Below are positions 24,405 through 33,562 of a DNA stretch of 64,000 bases, piece after piece. The position numbers were made by a program, and so were the translations under genes. Numbering within the stretch: the first letter of the stretch is position 1; each line of letters starts with the position of its first letter. The notes under the pieces are model-generated. The model did no database searches. It was not told where the DNA came from and saw only the letters and a list, made by a program, of their open reading frames with translations. This DNA comes from Acidimicrobiales bacterium (GTDB lineage Bacteria; Actinomycetota; Acidimicrobiia; Acidimicrobiales; SZUA-35): the NCBI GenBank assembly GCA_020629155.1, contig JAHDDW010000004.1, positions 171,779 to 235,778 on the forward strand. The letters run 5' to 3'.

Positions 24405-25094
24405 AATTTCAGCCTTTTTAGTTTGATATTCTTCTTTAGTCAAAATGCCGTCTTTATGCAGATCGCTTAGAACTGTTATCTCTTTAGTCAAGTTGCTAGA
24501 ACGATCGGGAATTTCAGGTGCCTGAATATGGTTTGTGTGATCCTCACCATGTCCACCTTGAGCCATTTTGGCTTGATGATTCTCTATCTGCTGTCGAACT
24601 TTTTCTTGGACGGCAAGAGGGTTAGCGATATCAAAGAATCTTTGTGCTCCACTTTCACCTGCTGATTCAACGAGAATATCGCCAGCACCTACGAAACGTT
24701 CAATAAGATTTTGTTCATAAAAAACTGTGTTGATGCGTTCGATTGGTATTTCAGCGCCTCGTCTATTGAGCACGCCTGAACGAAGGACGATACGGTCGGT
24801 AGTGACAAAAAAGTGGGTGAAATACCATGAAGCGATTGACAAAATCAGAATGCCCACAGAAAGTAAGATTACAAGCCCGGTGCCCATCTGAATATATTTT
24901 GTAAATGTGCTAGCGTCAAATAAATTTTCAGAACCTTCAGGCTGTGTCTTAGATCCAATCGTAATCAAAACAGCAATGCCAAAAAAGATAGACGCGAGAA
25001 GAATAGCTATTGGCCGAGCGAAATACCACCAGTGAGGTCGGGTGTCTAAGATAACCTGTTCGCCTTCACGTAACCTTGCCGCTGGATGTGCCAT
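24390..25094 (-). CDS. PH-domain membrane protein with C-terminal SHOCT domain
   Basis: A 234-residue protein. Two membrane helices (ARPIAILLASIFFGIAVLIT and GLVILLSVGILILSIASWYF) precede a bacterial PH domain of the YdbS type (FVTTDRIVLRSGVLNRRGAE, IPIERINTVFYEQNLIERF, GAGDILVESAGESG). After a linker with HGEDHTNH, residues about 205-234 form a SHOCT motif (LSDLHKDGILTKEEYQTKKA). Such proteins are widespread in actinobacteria and thought to act in membrane stress or scaffolding. TAGGA four bases upstream of the ATG serves as ribosome-binding site. Confidence 0.9.
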   Translation of the reverse strand: MAHPAARLREGEQVILDTRPHWWYFARPIAILLASIFFGIAVLITIGSKTQPEGSENLFDASTFTKYIQMGTGLVILLSVGILILSIASWYFTHFFVTTDRIVLRSGVLNRRGAEIPIERINTVFYEQNLIERFVGAGDILVESAGESGAQRFFDIANPLAVQEKVRQQIENHQAKMAQGGHGEDHTNHIQAPEIPDRSSNLTKEITVLSDLHKDGILTKEEYQTKKAEILRRF

Positions 25095-25161
25095 AGTTCC
25101 TAGGATACACTCTTTCTTCTAAGAAGTTCATCTGGCATGCAACAGTCAAATGACGTTTGGT

Positions 25162-25815
25162 TTACCCTCGGGTTATTTTTGTTGCTGTAACAACAACATT
25201 GTCAAGATAATTACGGTTAGCGCTATCGAAATTGCCTCCGCAGGTGACTAGCCTGAGCGTTTCGGGCCCATCTTTGGCAAAGATCTCATCTAGCGGCAGT
25301 TCTGTTTTGTCATAAGAAACATTAGAAGTGACACTGTAGGTGACACGATTCCCTGTTTGCAAAGTAACGGTAAATGTTGCGCCTACTTGTAGCTCTTTTA
25401 GATTAAAAAAAGCACCTTTCTCGCCGTTATAGTCAACGTGAGCTGCTAAGACGGTCGACCCTGGAGAGCCAGGCGATGCCCCGTGTTTATACCAGCCCAC
25501 TGATTGGGCAGGAACATCAAACAAATTATTTGCATCAACGCCAACAGGAATAATAGGACTAGCAACATCAATATCGTTAATAGAAATGGAGGTCGGTCCT
25601 GCGGCTACTTGCACATCTTGGTCATCTAAAAGAGCTGATTGAATCTCGATTTGCTCTTTAATGGGGTACACAAACTCAGAGGTAGCGGTACTTTCTGGCT
25701 GCGGCTGTGAAGAACTGCTCACAGTGTTTGGCCGTGCTACAAACCCTGAGGTTGCAAAAGCAACCCCAGTTAGTAGTAGAAGACAACACTGTGTGAGCAG
25801 CAGCAGCCTAGACAT
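25162..25815 (-). CDS. Class F sortase
   Basis: Transpeptidase that attaches proteins to the cell wall or joins surface proteins. The 217-residue protein has an N-terminal signal anchor (LLLLTQCCLLLLTGVAFA), a Ser/Gln/Pro linker to about residue 48, and a sortase barrel. The catalytic triad is visible: His126 in VLAAHVDY, Cys192 in LRLVTCGG and Arg201 in SANRNYLDNVVV. The length and TLTCGG-like motif fit class F of actinobacteria. It begins six bases after the pseudokinase-DUF4397 gene, so that protein is the obvious candidate substrate or partner. Confidence 0.93.
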   Translation of the reverse strand: MSRLLLLTQCCLLLLTGVAFATSGFVARPNTVSSSSQPQPESTATSEFVYPIKEQIEIQSALLDDQDVQVAAGPTSISINDIDVASPIIPVGVDANNLFDVPAQSVGWYKHGASPGSPGSTVLAAHVDYNGEKGAFFNLKELQVGATFTVTLQTGNRVTYSVTSNVSYDKTELPLDEIFAKDGPETLRLVTCGGNFDSANRNYLDNVVVTATKITRG

Positions 25816-25821
25816 TAGACA

Positions 25822-27957
25822 TTACCTAAATGATCGGCGTGTAGCAAAGAAGCCACCAGCGAGTAGCAAGGCAGTCAAACCTGCTAGTAATGGTAAACCA
25901 TTAGCCAATGCAGTTTTGGCAGCCAGACCACTATTTCCAGATGGAATACCTGTTGGAGTGGAAGAAAGTCCAGAGATTTTTTGAACAGCAAGAGATAACG
26001 TGTTGTCTTCCGCTGAGCCGAAGACAACAATGTTCGCTAGCTGGCCATCGGTGACTGTCACTTTTTGTTCTAGCAGTGTTTTGCCCTCTGCTGTTATCGA
26101 CACAATTTGTTCACCAGCGTCTACCGTAAGCTCTTCTGTTTTTGAAGCAGCTAGGCCTGTAACAGGTTTTGTATTCCCAACTGCGACGTCAACTTTAGGC
26201 GCGTTCGCTAGATGATGCACAACGAGTTTAGCAGCACCTGGTTTTATTTTATCTAAAGAGTCTACTTTCACAGAAAGAGACGGCGCTGCTGTGCTATCTA
26301 GATGAGCTACCAAAAAGTTTGATTCTTTGGTTATCTCAACAGTGTCGGTTACAAGTGCTGTATCTTTGCGTTGCTCAAGCTTGGAAGCAGGGTTTTTTTG
26401 TGTCGCAAGTAAAGCTAGGTCATATGAACCTGGATCGAGATCAGCTGGACCAGCTAAATCTCCTGAAGAGAAACCACGGAGAAGCAAGTCACCATTGAGG
26501 TACACATCAACATCGGTGTCAGGGATGGCATGTAATATCTGAACACCAAGATCTTGAGCCTTAACTGCAGAACGAGTCGAAGATTTTTGTTCTAAAACGG
26601 CCGCTGGTTTAGATGCGGTTGTTTCTGTCGAATCAGACTTCTGCGTTGTTGGCCCGCTTACCTTTTCATCTTCATCTTTTTTGTCAGAAGGTTCTTGTTG
26701 CTTAGACGCTTCGTCTTTTGTATTGTCATTTGATTCTTGTGAAGAAGTGACAGCCGATGCATCTTGCTCATCTGAGATAGCCGCATCGTTCTTGGAATCT
26801 TCCTGCTCAGAATCTTCAGAAGAGACCTGCGCCGTGTCTTGTGATTCTCCAGCACTTTCAGATGAGTTGCTTCGGTTACCGAAATAAAGAAAACCAGCAC
26901 CCACAACAAGCAGTGCAAGTAATGTGCCTATTAAGACTCCAGATTTGCTTTTTGACTCTTCGTCAAGCGGCACTAGTGGAGTAATCACTGGAGCTGTCGC
27001 TTTGCTTTTGCTGTCATTGTCATCGGTATCTGTGAGGTTTTCTAGCTCCTCGCTTGCTGGTCGCGCTGCTATCTCAGGTTTGGTTCCGACAATAGGATCC
27101 AAGTTTTTGATATCGAGTGCCTTCTGGTCGATATCATTTCTGTGAATGCGAAGTTCGCTAGTGTCGTCGCTTATAGTTTCCTCGGCGTCATCTATGAGAC
27201 TAACTTTGTTTTTATTTTGTGCGGCTAACGAGTCTCGTGCTTGTTGCGTCACCTCAGTAAGGTCGCGTGCATCAATGAATGCAGGGCCGTAAGTTGTTTT
27301 CTCATCACCAAGCCCATCAGCAAGATGAGAAGCAAATTCTTCAGCTGGTGGGCGAGCCTCAGGAAGTTCTGACGCTGACCACATGATTAGCCGTTTCAAC
27401 GAGCGAGGAATTTCTTCATCAGTTGATTCAGTTATTTTTTCGAGTGTCTTGCCTAATGAATAAACATCAGAGCTTTCAGAAAGATACGCGCCTTTTTGTA
27501 GTTCGGGAGCTGTCCACTGCTCAAGATCTTCTTCAGGTGTGCCACTCCAGCTAAGTCCAACATTTGAAAGAGCAACTTCGCCGTCTTGGATATGAATAGA
27601 GGCAGGGCTTAAAGCCCCATGAAAAAGCTCTCTTGCATGTGTTTCAGAAAGAATATGTGTAGCTGCTTCTAAAGCACTAGCGGCTTCCTGCCAAGTGATA
27701 GAACCTTGTTCGAGTAGTGTTTCTAAAGTTGGCGCAGCAGGCAGGGGAGTGACTGCATACGATGTTTTCCCTAACGTGTCACTATCAAGAACAGGAATGA
27801 GCCCTGCTAAATCGCCAGATTGTCGCAACTTCGTTGTGTAATCTTTATCCCACTCCTGTGAAGTGGTGAGAAGAACTTTATGTTCACCTTGTTGAAATAT
27901 CTCTTGTGTATAGCTAAACCACTGTTGGGATGTGTTTTTATCGGATTTGCCGCTCAT
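25822..27957 (-). CDS. Transmembrane pseudokinase fused to DUF4397 surface domain
   Basis: A 711-residue fusion. Residues about 20-215 read as a Ser/Thr kinase fold whose catalytic residues are gone: HGALSPASI (113-121) replaces HRDLKPxN, SNVG (131-134) replaces DFG, and no glycine loop or VAIK lysine is seen, while APE (150-152) and DVYSLG (164-169) remain. A linker leads to a membrane helix (340-360, VLIGTLLALLVVGAGFLYFG), then about 110 residues of Ser/Glu/Asp/Lys-rich stalk. Residues about 475-670 are DUF4397 (VQILHAIPDTDVDVYLNGDL and a second half KLVVHHLANAPKVDVAVG). A C-terminal helix (685-705) ends in RRSFR. No LPxTG is present. GGAGGAAG precedes the ATG; the sortase follows. Confidence 0.85.
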   Translation of the reverse strand: MSGKSDKNTSQQWFSYTQEIFQQGEHKVLLTTSQEWDKDYTTKLRQSGDLAGLIPVLDSDTLGKTSYAVTPLPAAPTLETLLEQGSITWQEAASALEAATHILSETHARELFHGALSPASIHIQDGEVALSNVGLSWSGTPEEDLEQWTAPELQKGAYLSESSDVYSLGKTLEKITESTDEEIPRSLKRLIMWSASELPEARPPAEEFASHLADGLGDEKTTYGPAFIDARDLTEVTQQARDSLAAQNKNKVSLIDDAEETISDDTSELRIHRNDIDQKALDIKNLDPIVGTKPEIAARPASEELENLTDTDDNDSKSKATAPVITPLVPLDEESKSKSGVLIGTLLALLVVGAGFLYFGNRSNSSESAGESQDTAQVSSEDSEQEDSKNDAAISDEQDASAVTSSQESNDNTKDEASKQQEPSDKKDEDEKVSGPTTQKSDSTETTASKPAAVLEQKSSTRSAVKAQDLGVQILHAIPDTDVDVYLNGDLLLRGFSSGDLAGPADLDPGSYDLALLATQKNPASKLEQRKDTALVTDTVEITKESNFLVAHLDSTAAPSLSVKVDSLDKIKPGAAKLVVHHLANAPKVDVAVGNTKPVTGLAASKTEELTVDAGEQIVSITAEGKTLLEQKVTVTDGQLANIVVFGSAEDNTLSLAVQKISGLSSTPTGIPSGNSGLAAKTALANGLPLLAGLTALLLAGGFFATRRSFR

Positions 27958-28416
27958 TACTTCCTCCGCCTAAATTTGCATAGTTATCCGATGAACATTA
28001 CCACCGTTCTTCGTGATTTGCAGTATTAAACGTAAACTTATTAGGTTATTTTGCTTGGTTCACTGGTTTACATTAAGAGTCTATTAAAATAGTCTGGCTT
28101 GCAGCGCAAATAGGGGTTGACAAGAGGGCGTGTCATATGCCTACTATGAGTAGTGTTCGACAGCAAAGATGCCGCCGAGACCCCGAATGCTATCGACATC
28201 CTGTCTCGAGTGAAGGTGGGAAGCTTCAAAAGATTCGGAAAAAACCCCGCCGCAACAGGCGGGGTTTTCCAGTTATGGGCCTCTGTGCTGACTACGCATT
28301 CATGATGCGGCGATGATTGGTTTGGTCGTAGGCAGATTACCTTTATCATTCATCCTGATTTTCATCTAGAAAATAATTCCGCTATGTTTATGCAACAAGA
28401 ATGATGTTAGGGATGC
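27958..28416. other. Divergent intergenic region with strong internal terminator
   Basis: About 460 bases between the pseudokinase gene and the plus-strand operon leading to aroA. It has a TTGACA at 28117-28122 with TACTAT at 28142-28147 (19-base spacing, longer than ideal) and a strong terminator at 28241-28268. Together these could frame a short plus-strand RNA, or the terminator could act as an attenuator on the minus strand. Reading frames across it (59 and 93 codons) run through the terminator and are not credited. Confidence 0.4.
28241..28268. terminator. Strong bidirectional intrinsic terminator
   Basis: AAAACCCCGCC (28241-28251) and GGCGGGGTTTT (28258-28268) form a perfect 11-bp stem with loop GCAACA. 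The minus strand continues to six Ts, the plus strand has four. No annotated gene ends here, so it must end an unannotated RNA or regulate a leader. Confidence 0.85.
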
Positions 28417-28824
28417 ATGCGATATAACTATTTATATGTATTGATACTAGGTTTCCTATTAGGGGCGGTTCCCTGTTTCGTCTATTTCTGGTTTACGGCG
28501 TATCACCCTAAGAAAAAAGTACAAGAAGAGATCATCTCGTTGCGTGCCGAGCTGCAAGGGGCTCGTGTTGAGAATGCTGATAATCGTGAAACTATGCGTA
28601 ATTTGCGCTACCAACTCGCGCAAAAATCGCCTGTTGTCGTAGCATCAGTAGCCGAGAACAGCGAAAGTATAACAGATCTTGAAGCTGAGATTGAAAGACT
28701 CCATGAAGGGATCGCAGAACGAGATCAGTCGTTGCTCGAAGCTCGTCAAGCAATTGGTGAGATCCGACGTAAGATAGAAGCTGGAGGTCTCATCCCTGAG
28801 TCTTTCACTTCCAACAATACCTAA
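28417..28824 (+). CDS. Hypothetical membrane-anchored coiled-coil protein
   Basis: A 135-residue protein with one N-terminal membrane helix (YVLILGFLLGAVPCFVYFWF) and a long cytoplasmic or extracytoplasmic coiled coil from residue 35 to 120 (VQEEIISLRAELQGARVENA, then ITDLEAEIERLHEGIAERDQ). No family is recognised. AGGG lies just upstream of the ATG. It is 16 bases before aroA on the same strand and probably co-transcribed, although no functional link is evident. A scaffold or division-associated role is possible but unproven. Confidence 0.75.
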   Translation: MRYNYLYVLILGFLLGAVPCFVYFWFTAYHPKKKVQEEIISLRAELQGARVENADNRETMRNLRYQLAQKSPVVVASVAENSESITDLEAEIERLHEGIAERDQSLLEARQAIGEIRRKIEAGGLIPESFTSNNT

Positions 28825-28840
28825 ACCAAGGCTACAACAT

Positions 28841-30112
28841 ATGAAATCGTTACGACTCGAACCTTTTGCAGGCGTACCTCACGCCGATCTTGATCTGCCT
28901 GGTTCTAAAAGCCATACGAATAGAGCACTTGTTTGTGCTGCTTTGGCTGACGGAGTGACGACGTTAGAGCGATTTTTGTTCAGCGATGATACAGAAGCGA
29001 TGCTCACAACAATTCAAGATTTAGGGTTTGTGACAAAAGTTGACCGCGACCTACAGAGCGTGCAAATTGCAGGGCAAGCAGGTGCTGTTCAACGCTTTGA
29101 TGGCCAACTCAATGTTGACAAATCTGGAACAACAGGCAGATTTATCTTGCCGTTGCTGGCTGTTGGAGAGGGCACATATAACGTTGATGGTCATGAGCAG
29201 CTGCGTTCTCGTCCTATGGGGCCGTTAGTCACAGCATTGCAGTCACTAGGCGTGCAAATAGAAGGCGACTCGCTGCCACTGGCCATCGAAGGAGGGCTAG
29301 TCACCGGTGATAGAGTCGCTATAGGTGGTAGTGTGTCGAGCCAATTTATTTCGGCGTTGATGCTGGCAGCGCCAGCGTTTCCTGCTGGGCTAACTATTGC
29401 GATTACAGAAGATCCTGTCTCGAAACCGTATATCGATTTAACTGCCGAAACGATGAAGAAATTTGGCGTTTCGTCTGAAATTGATGCCGACTATCGCTCG
29501 ATTGAAATTGCTCCTCAGCCTTATATCGCTTGCCCTGCACTAGAACTCGAACCAGATGCTTCAGCTGCTTCCTATTTTTTTGCAGCAGCTGCAATAACTG
29601 GGGGGACAGTTCGAGTTCGTGGATTGGACAAAAAAACCATTCAAGGCGATATGGCATTCGTGGACATTCTTGAAAAGATGGGCGCAACGGTTTCCTATGG
29701 CGAGGGTTGGACGCAAGTGCAAGGACCTGAAACACTCCAAGGTATAGACGTTGACATGCGTGATTGCAGCGATACTGCACAAACCCTCGCTATTGTTGCA
29801 ACCTTTGCAGCCACGCCGACAGAAGTAACTGGCATTGGGTTTATCCGTAAGAAAGAAACCGATCGAGTCGCAGCTGTTGTGACAGAGTTGCAACGCCTTG
29901 GTGTCAAAGCAGAAGAAACTGTAGATGGGTTCATAATTCATCCAGGCAAACCAGCAGACAATGCGCAGCCAATTGCAACCTATGAAGACCACCGCATGGC
30001 AATGAGTTTCTCACTTCTAGGTTTGGTGCACCCAAACATCGAAATCCTTGACCCTGGGTGCGTCTCAAAAACTTTCCCAAACTTCTTCGACAAGCTAGAA
30101 GAGCTCCGTTAG
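28841..30112 (+). CDS. aroA: 3-phosphoshikimate 1-carboxyvinyltransferase (EPSP synthase)
   Basis: Condenses shikimate 3-phosphate with phosphoenolpyruvate in the aromatic amino acid pathway. The 423-residue protein shows [20 protein letters not shown] (residues about 19-38), [45 protein letters not shown], and [19 protein letters not shown] with the catalytic lysine and arginine, then [16 protein letters not shown]. The second motif is SGTTGRF where many enzymes have SGTxxR, a variant also seen in actinobacteria. All substrate-binding residues appear intact. AAGG ten bases before the ATG is the ribosome-binding site. Confidence 0.97.
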   Translation: MKSLRLEPFAGVPHADLDLPGSKSHTNRALVCAALADGVTTLERFLFSDDTEAMLTTIQDLGFVTKVDRDLQSVQIAGQAGAVQRFDGQLNVDKSGTTGRFILPLLAVGEGTYNVDGHEQLRSRPMGPLVTALQSLGVQIEGDSLPLAIEGGLVTGDRVAIGGSVSSQFISALMLAAPAFPAGLTIAITEDPVSKPYIDLTAETMKKFGVSSEIDADYRSIEIAPQPYIACPALELEPDASAASYFFAAAAITGGTVRVRGLDKKTIQGDMAFVDILEKMGATVSYGEGWTQVQGPETLQGIDVDMRDCSDTAQTLAIVATFAATPTEVTGIGFIRKKETDRVAAVVTELQRLGVKAEETVDGFIIHPGKPADNAQPIATYEDHRMAMSFSLLGLVHPNIEILDPGCVSKTFPNFFDKLEELR

Positions 30113-30194
30113 CCTAAGAATATGTCAGTTAATCTTTCGTTCTGTGAGCATTCTATGCAATCAGAAAAGCTATTTCAAAGGTAGCCTTACTGAT

Positions 30195-32102
30195 GTGTTA
30201 ACAATTTCTAAGATAAGTAAATCATTTGGTGGACGTACACTTTTTAGCGATGTTACCTTTGCGTTAAAAGAAGGTCGAAGAGTCGCGCTGCTTGGTGGCA
30301 ACGGTGTCGGCAAATCTACCATCTTAGAAATTGTTATGGGATTGCAAGAGCCAGACTCGGGTTCTGTGTCTAAGCCGAAGGACTATGAAATCGGCTATCT
30401 TCCTCAAGAACTACTTGAGTCGTGGTCAGACACTGTCTTAAACGAAGTAATGAAGGGCGCTGGCTCGATTATCAAGTTGCAAGAGCGGCTTGCTGCGATA
30501 GAAACAACATTAGGCACCGCACAAGGTGAAGAATACGACGAAGCGTTAGAAACCTACGGCGTTCTGCAAAGCAAATTTGAAGCAGAAGGTGGCTACCAGT
30601 TAGAAGCACGCGCGCAACGCATCCTTGGCGGTGTCGGCTTTAGCGCCGCTGATATGGATAAACAGCTGGCTGATCTTTCAGGTGGCTGGCAAATGCGAGC
30701 GGCACTAGCTCGCCTTTTGTTGCAAAACCCTGATGTGCTCATCTTAGATGAGCCAACAAACCATTTAGATATCACCTCGGTACGTTGGCTCGAAAGCCAC
30801 CTGCGTAACTGGCCTGGAGCGATTTTGTTTGTTTCTCACGATAGAGATTTCATTGACTGTGTCGCTGAACGAGTTGTCGAAATAGCATGGGGTGAAGCAA
30901 ACGAATATGTTGGCGGTTTCTCAGATTTTGTGATTGCTCGGGAAGAGCGAATAGCAGTTCTCGAAGCTGCTGCTCGTAACCAAGCCAGAGAGATAGCCAA
31001 AGTCGAAAGATTTATCGAACGGTTTCGCTTTAAAGCAAGCAAAGCCAAACAGGTACAGTCACGTATCAAGTCGTTAGATAAAATCGACATCATCCAGGCC
31101 CCTTCGCAAGAGCAACTGAAATTAAAGTTCGCGTTTCCTGAGCCGCCCCGATCGTCTCGTGTTATGGCTGAACTGAAAGACGTTAGTGTCGGCTACGGCG
31201 GCACGCCTATTTTAAAAGATGTCAACCTTCATATCGAACGAGGCCAAAAAATGGCTTTCGTCGGGCCAAACGGCGCTGGCAAATCTACACTCATTAAAGC
31301 CGTCTTAGGCGAACTAAAACCAGAGAGCGGCACGGTAGAACTTGGTTCAAACGTTGAAGTTGCCTACTTCGCACAGCATCATGTCGAAGCGCTTGATTTA
31401 ACGAAGACCGTTGAACAAGAGTTCAGAAGTTATATCGGAGACAAGCACCGTAACCGCAACTTGCGTACCGTGCTCGGCTCTTTCGGCTTCAGCGGCGAAT
31501 CGGCTGACCGTAGCGTGTTAGATCTTTCAGGAGGGGAGCGAACCCGTCTAGCGTTAGCCGAGGTGATGTGTAACCCTGTTAACCTGTTGGTTCTTGACGA
31601 GCCAACAAACCACCTCGACTTACCGAGCCGTGACTTGCTTGAAGATGCGCTGCTAGCATACCCAGGCACAGTCATCTTAGTAAGCCATGACAGGTATTTA
31701 CTGCGAAATGTAGCGCAACGCATCATCAACGTCGACCATGGCAAAGCGACAGAATATAGCTCGCTTGAAGAGCTGAGCACAAGCGAAGAAACACAGACAG
31801 AGAAGTCGCCACAAGCCAAGTCGTCGAATAATCCGAAGATGAAACGCAAAGCACAAGCAGATCATCGGCAGCAGCAAACCCAGAAAGAGAAAAAGAAGTT
31901 AGCAAAAAAAGTCGCAGCGCTAGAGAAAAAAGTTATGGCCGCCGAAGCAAAAGTTGAAGAACTTGAAAAAACGTTAGCCGACCCCGACACCTATAGCGAT
32001 AAAGAACGCATGCAAATACTCATTACAGAACATGAGCAAGCCAACGAACAATGTCAAACCTTGATGCAACAATGGGAAGAAGCCGTTGCTTTGCAAGGCT
32101 AA
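30195..32102 (+). CDS. ABC-F family ATPase
   Basis: Soluble twin-ATPase of the ABC-F type, acting on ribosomes. The first cassette has [24 protein letters not shown] and [12 protein letters not shown]; the second [24 protein letters not shown] and [12 protein letters not shown]. Between them lies the helical linker ([20 protein letters not shown]), and residues about 560-635 form a Lys/Glu-rich coiled coil. I place the start at GTG 30195, where the conserved strand [13 protein letters not shown] begins. GTG 30144 would add 17 unconserved residues, but it has TAATCT eight bases upstream and cannot be excluded. The Uup or resistance subclass cannot be decided by eye. Confidence 0.93.
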   Translation: MLTISKISKSFGGRTLFSDVTFALKEGRRVALLGGNGVGKSTILEIVMGLQEPDSGSVSKPKDYEIGYLPQELLESWSDTVLNEVMKGAGSIIKLQERLAAIETTLGTAQGEEYDEALETYGVLQSKFEAEGGYQLEARAQRILGGVGFSAADMDKQLADLSGGWQMRAALARLLLQNPDVLILDEPTNHLDITSVRWLESHLRNWPGAILFVSHDRDFIDCVAERVVEIAWGEANEYVGGFSDFVIAREERIAVLEAAARNQAREIAKVERFIERFRFKASKAKQVQSRIKSLDKIDIIQAPSQEQLKLKFAFPEPPRSSRVMAELKDVSVGYGGTPILKDVNLHIERGQKMAFVGPNGAGKSTLIKAVLGELKPESGTVELGSNVEVAYFAQHHVEALDLTKTVEQEFRSYIGDKHRNRNLRTVLGSFGFSGESADRSVLDLSGGERTRLALAEVMCNPVNLLVLDEPTNHLDLPSRDLLEDALLAYPGTVILVSHDRYLLRNVAQRIINVDHGKATEYSSLEELSTSEETQTEKSPQAKSSNNPKMKRKAQADHRQQQTQKEKKKLAKKVAALEKKVMAAEAKVEELEKTLADPDTYSDKERMQILITEHEQANEQCQTLMQQWEEAVALQG

Positions 32103-32120
32103 AGAGCCTTTAGCAAATGG

Positions 32121-33440
32121 CTAAGAGATTTCTAACGGCCATGCGGCGCTGAAACTAGCCTCGACAATAATTATGCGACGATTACCCGTATCAGCTACAG
32201 CAATGTGGCCTGATGGCAGAACAGCAACGCCTGTCGGGCGATTCAGCCCGTCGAGTGTGTAAGAACGCACACGCCGTCTTGCTAACCTTCGCAGCTGGTT
32301 ATTGCCAGTATCGATAATGATAGTCGAACCATCTTGGGCTAGTGCTATGCCTGTCGGGCGTTGCAGGAGTGCTTTATCAGGAGCTCCGTCTTCAAGCCCC
32401 CAGTTAAATTGTGCGTTGCCGACGAGAGTTGAAACATTCCCGTTGTCGGTTAAAAGCCTAATATTGCTTGAAGCTGCGTCACAAAACATAATACCGACTT
32501 CTGTCCGAGCTAAAGAAACAGGCTGCGCCAGTTGCGCTTTATCGGCAGGCCCATCGACACAGCCCGTTAGGCCAGAACCAGCAATAACACCAGACTCCAC
32601 AGCAGTAGCCGTCGTTGGAGTGAAACGCAAAATTTGCTCAGCACCAGCGTCTGCGACCACAATGCTTTGGTCTCTATCTATGATGAGAGCTGTCGGCGCC
32701 ACCAAATTTTGCGTCACAATTTCTGATGTCTGTGCGCTGAAGTCACATCGTCGAATACTGCCTGAACCTGCTTCGGCTATATACAAAAGGGTGTCTGACG
32801 CTGAAGCCACAGCAGTCGGATGATCAAGCTCGGCGATAACTTGCGTAACATCTGCAGACTTTAAGTCGTCGCGCAAAGAACAAATCAGAACCTGATTTTT
32901 TGTAGAGTCTGTTATAAGCAGCTGCCCAGATTCTGTGACTGACAGATGCGTTGGGTACCCCAAGGTCTCATCAAGCGGCGGCGAGCTGCCAACAATTGGG
33001 TCTAGCTTCGTATCTCCGAGGATATGATCAATAGTTTCGTACACCGAATGTAAGTCGGACCCTTCAATGCAGCCCAAAATCTGGTTCTGCTGATCAGAAA
33101 GAAAAAGTGAAGGCCAGCCTTCAGGGTTAAAACTATCCCAATTTTTGTAGTCAGGATCGTGCAAAACAGGCAAAGATATTTTATTTTCCTCCAATGAAGC
33201 CGCTACATTTTCTAGTAACAGCTCATAGGCGAAGCGAGGCGAATGAATTGCAACAATACGTACCTGGTCTTCGTGATAGCGCTGTCGTAATTGCTGAAGC
33301 TGGCGTAGCTGGCACAGCGAAGCTTCACAGCCAAAAGACCAAAAAGACACAAGCGAAATTTTATTTTCTAATTCAGAAGGTTCAAAAGGTTCACTATTAA
33401 ACCACTGTGTTCCTTGTAAAGCGGGCGTAGCTACTAACAT
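32121..33440 (-). CDS. Thioredoxin-like/NHL-repeat protein (NHLRC2-like)
   Basis: A 439-residue protein. Residues about 10-140 are thioredoxin-like (ISLVSFWSFGCEASLCQLRQ, IVAIHSP, PEGWPSLFLSD), with cysteines spaced Cys-x4-Cys instead of CxxC. From about residue 155 come five or six NHL blades (LGYPTHLSVTESGQLLITDS, RPTGIALAQDGSTIIIDTGN, RPTGVAVLPSGHIAVADTGN). The layout matches the NHLRC2 family, present from bacteria to animals; its biochemical role is unclear. There is no signal peptide, so it is likely cytoplasmic. AAGGA upstream of the ATG supports the start. It is convergent with the ABC-F gene. Confidence 0.9.
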   Translation of the reverse strand: MLVATPALQGTQWFNSEPFEPSELENKISLVSFWSFGCEASLCQLRQLQQLRQRYHEDQVRIVAIHSPRFAYELLLENVAASLEENKISLPVLHDPDYKNWDSFNPEGWPSLFLSDQQNQILGCIEGSDLHSVYETIDHILGDTKLDPIVGSSPPLDETLGYPTHLSVTESGQLLITDSTKNQVLICSLRDDLKSADVTQVIAELDHPTAVASASDTLLYIAEAGSGSIRRCDFSAQTSEIVTQNLVAPTALIIDRDQSIVVADAGAEQILRFTPTTATAVESGVIAGSGLTGCVDGPADKAQLAQPVSLARTEVGIMFCDAASSNIRLLTDNGNVSTLVGNAQFNWGLEDGAPDKALLQRPTGIALAQDGSTIIIDTGNNQLRRLARRRVRSYTLDGLNRPTGVAVLPSGHIAVADTGNRRIIIVEASFSAAWPLEIS

Positions 33441-33562
33441 AGGGTTTCCTTATCGGCCAAAAATGCAGTAAGTAAATGTCCTATATCCATCTTTGTAACT
33501 CCTTTGCGTTCTATTTTTAACGCGTAAGAACAAACGAATTCTAGGCTATAGATTGGTGCCTG

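Noticed and set aside
25822..25960. LPxTG sorting signal in the DUF4397 protein
   Set aside because: The C-terminus has a hydrophobic helix and basic tail but no LPxTG-like pentapeptide, only TPTGIPSG, so classical sorting is not claimed.
28140..28275. 6C RNA or signal-recognition-particle RNA
   Set aside because: No paired C-rich loops as in 6C RNA and no conserved SRP tetraloop motifs.
28068..28349. 93-codon minus-strand frame, and a 59-codon plus-strand frame (from about 28137)
   Set aside because: Both run through the strong intrinsic terminator at 28241-28268, and the products have no recognisable fold pattern.
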